Shown here piece after piece: positions 58,348-64,000 of a DNA stretch of 64,000 nt. Under the pieces are notes generated by a model that was not told the origin of the DNA, made no database searches, and was given only the letters and a program-made list of their open reading frames with translations. Origin of the DNA: Urechis unicinctus. Its lineage: Eukaryota > Annelida > Polychaeta > Xenopneusta > Urechidae. Position 1 is the stretch's first letter. Every line of letters starts with the position of its first letter. The position numbers were made by a program, and so were the translations under genes. Location: the NCBI GenBank assembly GCA_034190875.2, contig CM067344.1:28671877-28735876 (forward strand), written 5' to 3'.

Positions 58348-59189
58348 GCTAAATATTGTTTTAAGTCAATCAGTATTACTAACAACATTGTATAAGCAGA
58401 TGGATGGGCGAACATGCCATAAGAGTATGGGTAATTATTTTCCTATTGAATAATTATAATGCTGACATCGTAGTGATATAAAACAATGATGGTCGTTCAT
58501 GCAATGTATTGACTGGAAGACAAGTAAAAAGATCGATTCTGCTCATTTTGGTTGATGATTCAATCAGTGCAATTGATCTGCGCTAACCTATATATCATGT
58601 AGGGTGTCGATTTATGACGCAACAAAGTTGACTGTCATATTTGAGCATTTTCATCGATATTCTGTTGATCATCAAGCTTGCCACAGGAAGGCACCCTGTG
58701 CAATAATCTCAGGGCCCCATATTTTTGCTGTGTGTATGTTTGTGTGTGTATCTTTTGTATGTATAAAATCTAAGCAATCGTTCATAAAGCTGACATTTTA
58801 GGACACGGCCTAATTAACGTCTGCAAACATTGGTGAATCTTACCATTGATAATGATGTCATAAAACTTCTTGGTTTGGCGTATTAGCGCGCGGTATTATA
58901 AGTAATTTGACGGGAGGTATAAAATCCGGAAAGCTACTACTTGGTGCAAAAAACGACTACATTGCACATGGTTGTTGTCAGTCACATTTTGGTCTGTTCG
59001 AAAAGAGTCATGCTGGCCTTGCTGCATCAGCCCAAATGTAGTTCCCACTCGCGGTAATTATTTGCATTAATGCTGCTTGACGCTTTTAATAAACTTGCTA
59101 GGCATGCTATTTCTCGGATGGGCATCAATTTACATACTAATATCGGTTATTTGGCAAGACGGATGTGTTTGTATTGGCTTGACAGCTAG
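58343..59189. other. Unassigned sequence between copies C and D
   Basis: No match to A-C noticed and no exon supported. Could be the missing beginning of the unit, which lies before position 1 in copy A. Confidence 0.35.
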
Positions 59190-61328
59190 GTGTAAATGTC
59201 ATCGACGTTTTCTGTAGCTCGCCGCCTGCTATGTCAGTACCTTCTTCCGGTAATAATATGACTAATATCAATACTATAAATCGGTGGATGCTTTCAAGCC
59301 AGGGACTTGTTCCGTTCCGTGTCTACTGTGATCCGTTACATTGCATGAGGTGCAGTAGAGTGATTGATATATCCAGCTACGAACATTGGAGCATTAATGT
59401 TCGGTTTTTCTAAACTGTAAATGTCCGCTTTTCTGTAGCAGCCGTGCATGTTTTTACTAAGTATCATACATTATCGTGCTTTCAAAGGGAGACAATTAAG
59501 GCGGATGAAGTGTGTGGGGCGTAACATCAAAGGTAGCATGGCAACAGAAAAAGGGTGGTTCCAGGAATTATGTCGGCAGATTTATCCGTAGTAGAACCAC
59601 CACCATTTTATTCTTATCCTGCTGAGCTCATCCAAGTCACTTGCCTTCCGCCTTTGTGTATGTGTAATGTGTGCTTTGTGTAACGGAAACTTATTGGCAA
59701 GCCGCTGGTTATTGCACTAGTGGCAATTTACTGCTGGCTGACTGATGTGCTTAAAGGCATCTGTTCCCGTGTTTGCCAAGGATTGCGATATCCGTTTATA
59801 GGCTGCTTGAAGAATTGACTAGGGTTGCCATTGAAGATGAAGACACGATTTGACGAATACATTTAACTATTTAATACTGATATGCATGCAGAAGAATAAG
59901 CGTACAGCAAATGACACAACATCACCGAGAAGGTGGAAAGCAGATAAGATCCAGCGAATAAACGGAGACGAGGTTGCACGAAATTAATCATTACTACATT
60001 TACATAGTGCATGAGTTAATCCCTTTATCAGTGTCATAGGAAATACAAACGTAAATATTGCTCTCCTCATCTGCGATGACTGATGTTTTTTGACCTGGCA
60101 GCGAGCGTGTGACAGTTAATCAGTCAATATTGCATAAGCATTATGGTCATTTTTATATGAGCCAAGGGCATGTTTTGGATTGTGATACCATACTTCTACC
60201 CAGACGGATATTTGCCGACATAAAAACTCTTCTGGAATCAAGAATGCGCGGATCTACTAGCTCAATTTAAAATAATGCCGTTAAGAAAACTTGTGTATTC
60301 AGCTGGACACACACACGTATATTTATAGCCCTTTAACTATAGTAAAATAAATATTTTGCCATGTAATACATGTGTTGATACCATTTGTTATATATAGATA
60401 AAAATAATAAGGTGGTTTTTGCACTTACAATGTGGTAATGTTTGAATGATGTTTGACATAAAACGCAGCGTATCACTGGCGTCGTTTCCATTCAATGCAG
60501 AGCAATATATACGCATAAAAGTGCGTGTTGTGATGTTCTGCGTTTGTACTGTATTAATCTTATGCATCCATGGACTATGTATTTCTCCACTGTCAAACAA
60601 AACCAGAAATAGAAAATAGCTAAATTAGTATACATTTGTAATGTTACCGTGTCACCCTAGCGGCATATTAGGTAATAAACCCATGTTATTCTTTTCAGAT
60701 ATTTTGTCGATTTTTATCTTCCACTGGCGCTGACATTGAAAAGATTTCCATAAAAGTCATCGGGCGATATTACCTCAATCAACCATAAGTGACCCTTTCA
60801 GAAAGGTTACTTGAAATGATCATTTTATAGTGCTGTTTGCTATTCGATTACGCGTTTTTATGTTATGCAATGATGATACCGTAAGACAATAGAAAAACAC
60901 GGCTGTTTTTCGAACTCGGTTAACCACAAACGTACACTACGGGTAAATATATGGGTCACAGACTACAATGATCGTGTTACAAGAAACTATTTAAGTGCTA
61001 CCCCGTCCAAGTAAAGCTGTTCACAAGATAACAAGGAGACACAGTGTTAACTGGGCAGAGCTCGAGCAAACTGTGTGATAATGATTCAATGATTCTTGAA
61101 CAATTAATCTCTTACAATGGTGTCAGCTGGTGTGTCGACAGCAATATATAAATTACGTTGGAACTTAATAGAAGTTATATGTGATGTGTGCATACTTGTG
61201 ACATAGGTTAATCATTTGAATAAGGATGATTGCACACATTACTTATGGTACAATGCTTGTGTTTAATAACTTTATCATTATCCGATGTTTTTTTTTCCAT
61301 TTACGTTTGTAATTACCGTCACATGTAG

Positions 61329-61595
61329 CAAGTAAACGGTGTATGATGGTCGATGTGAGTTGGTGGGATTATACCAAAGGATCACAGGGTACCACGTTTT
61401 CATATATCAGTATGTACCCGAATCAACTAAAAGCAGGAATATCCGTGACCAAAAACACCGTCTCGCAAAGCATCGAAAAGGAATTAACTAAAATTGTAGA
61501 TCCGTCTCACAAACCATATACAACGCACAGTGCAGCGTCTGCACAAAAACACATGGTCGCCATTACGTCTAATGTGAGCTATAACGCTCTCACTG
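61329..61595 (+). CDS. Possible internal coding exon, function unknown
   Basis: A T-rich tract (61,288-61,298) precedes acceptor ATGTAG (61,323-61,328). An open frame of 88 codons follows (KRCMMVDVSWWDYTKGS ... SYISMYPNQLKAG ... VSYNALTG) and ends at a consensus donor GTAAGT at 61,596. Composition looks like protein rather than repeat translation, and I see no matching segment in copies A-C. No family recognised. It could be chance: flanking exons were not found. Confidence 0.35.
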
Positions 61596-62210
61596 GTAAG
61601 TCTAATTTAACTTAAGAGCAACATTTTCTAAGGTATCTCCGTTGTTATGGCTTACAATAATATGCCATGATTAGTGGCGATTAATTTGATCAGCAACATA
61701 GTTCTGACAGCACAAGACCCCGAAAACACAATAACTTAGGACTTTTGAAAAAGGAAAGCGATATTGCCAGACGGTATTAACTCGCTCTTGCATAATGTCA
61801 CAGTTTGACATAAGCCTACAAACCCAGCATTTTCTTGACGGTTTAACAAGGTCACATAGTGATAGTGCTTCAAATCTTACACAAAATGCATATCGTATTT
61901 GTCACTAAATAAAATCTCGGACTTTTCGCATTATTTCTATCGTCGCGTTTTTATACATGTGACCTATCAAACATTTACAATGAATGCTCCGTTTTAATAT
62001 AGTTAGCGTCATACACACCTTATTATGTTTGATGAAGACCAGATGCCTGTGATATTTTACATGATGTAAATCAAGTCCTTACACATAAGTTGCTCCATCC
62101 CAAATGACTTTTATCCATTCACCTCACGTCATTACAGCTGTATTGCTGGATCTACGCGTTTGTCAGGGAAACATTATTACCAAAGCAGTCAGATACAAAT
62201 AGAAAAACAA

Positions 62211-62396
62211 GGGAATATACAGTCTATCAATTTACCTCAAGGGAATATACAGTTTATCAATTTACCTCAAGGGAATATACAGTTTATCAATCTACCTCAA
62301 GGGAATATACAGTCTATCAATTTACCTCAAGGGAATATACAGTCTATCAATTTACCTCAAGGGAATATACAGTCTATCAATTTACCTCAAGGGAAG
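62211..62396 (+). repeat. 30-bp minisatellite, six units
   Basis: Units start at 62,211, 62,241, 62,271, 62,301, 62,331 and 62,361, plus a partial unit (GGGAA) at 62,391. They differ at only two positions (AGTCTATC/AGTTTATC; TTTACC/TCTACC). The unit is a multiple of three, so one frame reads GNIQSINLPQ repeatedly. Copies A (about 7,150-7,185) and C (about 53,485-53,520) hold a single diverged unit in the same context, showing the ancestral state. Confidence 0.92.
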
Positions 62397-64000
62397 TGTT
62401 ATCCAAAACAGGTTGAACATAAAACCCGTGTGATCAATATCAAACAAATTCAGTCCGACATTTATCACCCAGTGACCAGGAGCAGCGAATTTCATCCAGA
62501 CGGATGAATTATAAAAGACCAAGAGCACACATGTTGCGTTTAGAACAACATGTGACTTGTGCATCTACCGCATCATATTTAGTAAGATGTGGAACATATT
62601 TGCATCGACGATCCTCGTAAAAACAATGCCTTTGGTTTACTGATAGACTAGGAATCTGCTTAACGTGGTAATAATGCAGGTGAAGTAGTGGTTATTTTCA
62701 TTTACTTTCGTACTGAGTAATATAGGATTTTAAAATATACTGCTACACAAGAAATAAACTAGTATTTGTAGCCACTCTAACCTTTCACAAGATTATCAAC
62801 AAAGCTTTTAAATACTTTTGTTTACATACCATACTGAAAATGCATAACTCAGACCGCATATTTGTATATGTAAAGAGCAATCTATCAAACAAACCTTTTT
62901 GTGAAAACCCGAGACAACTGCCAACATAACGGCAGACGGGCTGCTTGAGTGAAGGCATTTGAAAGCTACAGAATAAACATTCACATCATATACGCCTCCA
63001 TAATAAATACACATCAAAGCGCGGTTGATTTTGAAGTAAACGTAACCAGGATGTTTAAGCGAGCACTTTATGATATAAAGCAAGGCCATATACTGTAATG
63101 GTTGCACAGTGTATATATACACTTGCGTTGTCTCTATATTGAGAGGATCTGCTCCGTTGAATCATTGCAAGTTTTTATAGCAGCTGCCGAACTGGGTTAG
63201 AAATGCACAATATCGATATGATATAACTGTGTTTACGTTTACAAGAGTTGACGTGAAGCTACCATTTGCCGTCTTAGTTCTTACGTCTCTGTTATATAGA
63301 GACACATGACGCTATAATTGCAGTTCTGGAATTATGATAACCATAAGTCATGAAAATTTGTGATGCCTATTACAGCCCTGTCAAATAAAACGAAACACGA
63401 ATGTATAACGATATGTCGTAGTAATCACTTAAAACCAAAGAATAATAGCACTTGCGCATGACGCAGGCTTTTTTTGTGGTCTACATGGGTTTTAGCACCT
63501 TGTACATTCACCACCGTTACCTTTTAGGTCACCAATGCGCTCGATCACGCAATTTCTTATCCAAATAATTGACAAAGAGTTAACCTAAAACTGCATTATG
63601 TTCAGCCCTTACTTATTGAGAATTACAAATATATCCGAAAGGAGGATCTTGTAGCTAGTTGCTGCCACACCATGTTGATGGGGAAGAAATTATAAAAGGC
63701 AGGCTACCAAAATGATCATTCTTCCCAGTAAGAGTGACGTAGTTTATTTAAGTCACAACATGTTTTTTTTCCAAAATGGAATCGCTTAATGTTCAATTAT
63801 TGAATTATACCTGTGCACTTTTCATAACACAATAATGCATAGTACAATGTTGGCATGTCAATTGTTGAGCAACATGACAAAATGGTGTCAGTAATAGCAT
63901 TTGGCTCTCAATTATAAGCAACTGAACTGAGTCTTTCATTTTGCGATTCATGGCAGAACCCGACATCTGACGAACACCAGTTATTTTGAACCCTGTTACT

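Larger units (their letters stand above)
59190..64000 (+). repeat. Higher-order repeat, copy D (strongly diverged, runs off the window)
   Basis: 59,221-59,290 matches C 44,547-44,616. 59,570-59,700 matches A 61-255. 61,755-61,790 resembles A 6,458-6,495 (AGTATTAACTCGC-type block). 62,190-62,440 resembles A 7,141-7,260 (TACAGACTATCAA, AAAACAGGTTGAA). 63,269-63,300 resembles A 8,996-9,030. 63,454-63,570 resembles A 9,217-9,325. Order is kept, but long stretches between are not alignable by eye. Confidence 0.6.

Noticed and set aside
62211-62396. CRISPR-like array
   Set aside because: Units are contiguous without spacers and the DNA is eukaryotic; it is a minisatellite.

Overview
This is eukaryotic DNA, most likely from a marine invertebrate. 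Evidence: spliced genes with GT/AG introns, tRNA-headed SINE-like elements, Ty3-type gag, FLYWCH and CXC-domain transposon debris, a caspase/CARD/ankyrin gene, and long (TA)n microsatellites. A lophotrochozoan, perhaps a mollusc, fits my recollection of the SINE and protein families, but that is low confidence. Nothing prokaryotic was seen.

Most of the window is one very large, non-coding, head-to-tail repeat in diverged collinear copies. Copy A is about 1-18,945. Copy B is 19,049-19,262 plus 30,936-33,185 plus 36,500-44,213. Copy C is 44,500-46,963 plus 50,578-58,063. Copy D, from about 59,190 to the end, is much more diverged. Anchor segments recur in the same order and orientation (for example 1,795 / 30,939 / 45,770; 8,517 / 38,330 / 53,799; 12,720 / 40,778 / 55,166; 17,182 / 43,027 / 57,862). 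Each copy has its own deletions, and each unit junction carries a (TA)n microsatellite.

Three insertions interrupt the array. (1) 19,263-30,935 sits in copy B. It holds a transposon-derived remnant, a minus-strand gene of about 14 exons (21,648-27,598), a broken Ty3-like gag, several huge (TA)n tracts, and an isolated CpG-rich first exon with a promoter-like region at about 30.2 kb. (2) 33,186-36,500, also in copy B, holds a broken FLYWCH-domain exon with local duplications overrun by microsatellite. (3) 46,964-50,577 in copy C is a clean DNA transposon of about 3.6 kb with terminal inverted repeats, a TTA target duplication, and an intact empty site in copy B. It carries a decayed CXC-domain ORF.

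The best gene is the minus-strand one. Its first exons spell a caspase-like domain in which both catalytic positions appear replaced (HG by TN, QAC by ESS). This is followed by a CARD-like death fold, an unrecognised middle part, and about six ankyrin repeats. Exon phases agree across most introns, but the large middle exon has several frameshifts and one in-frame stop, so it is either a decaying gene or affected by assembly indels. Copies A-D show no convincing protein-coding gene apart from one possible exon in D (61,329-61,595).
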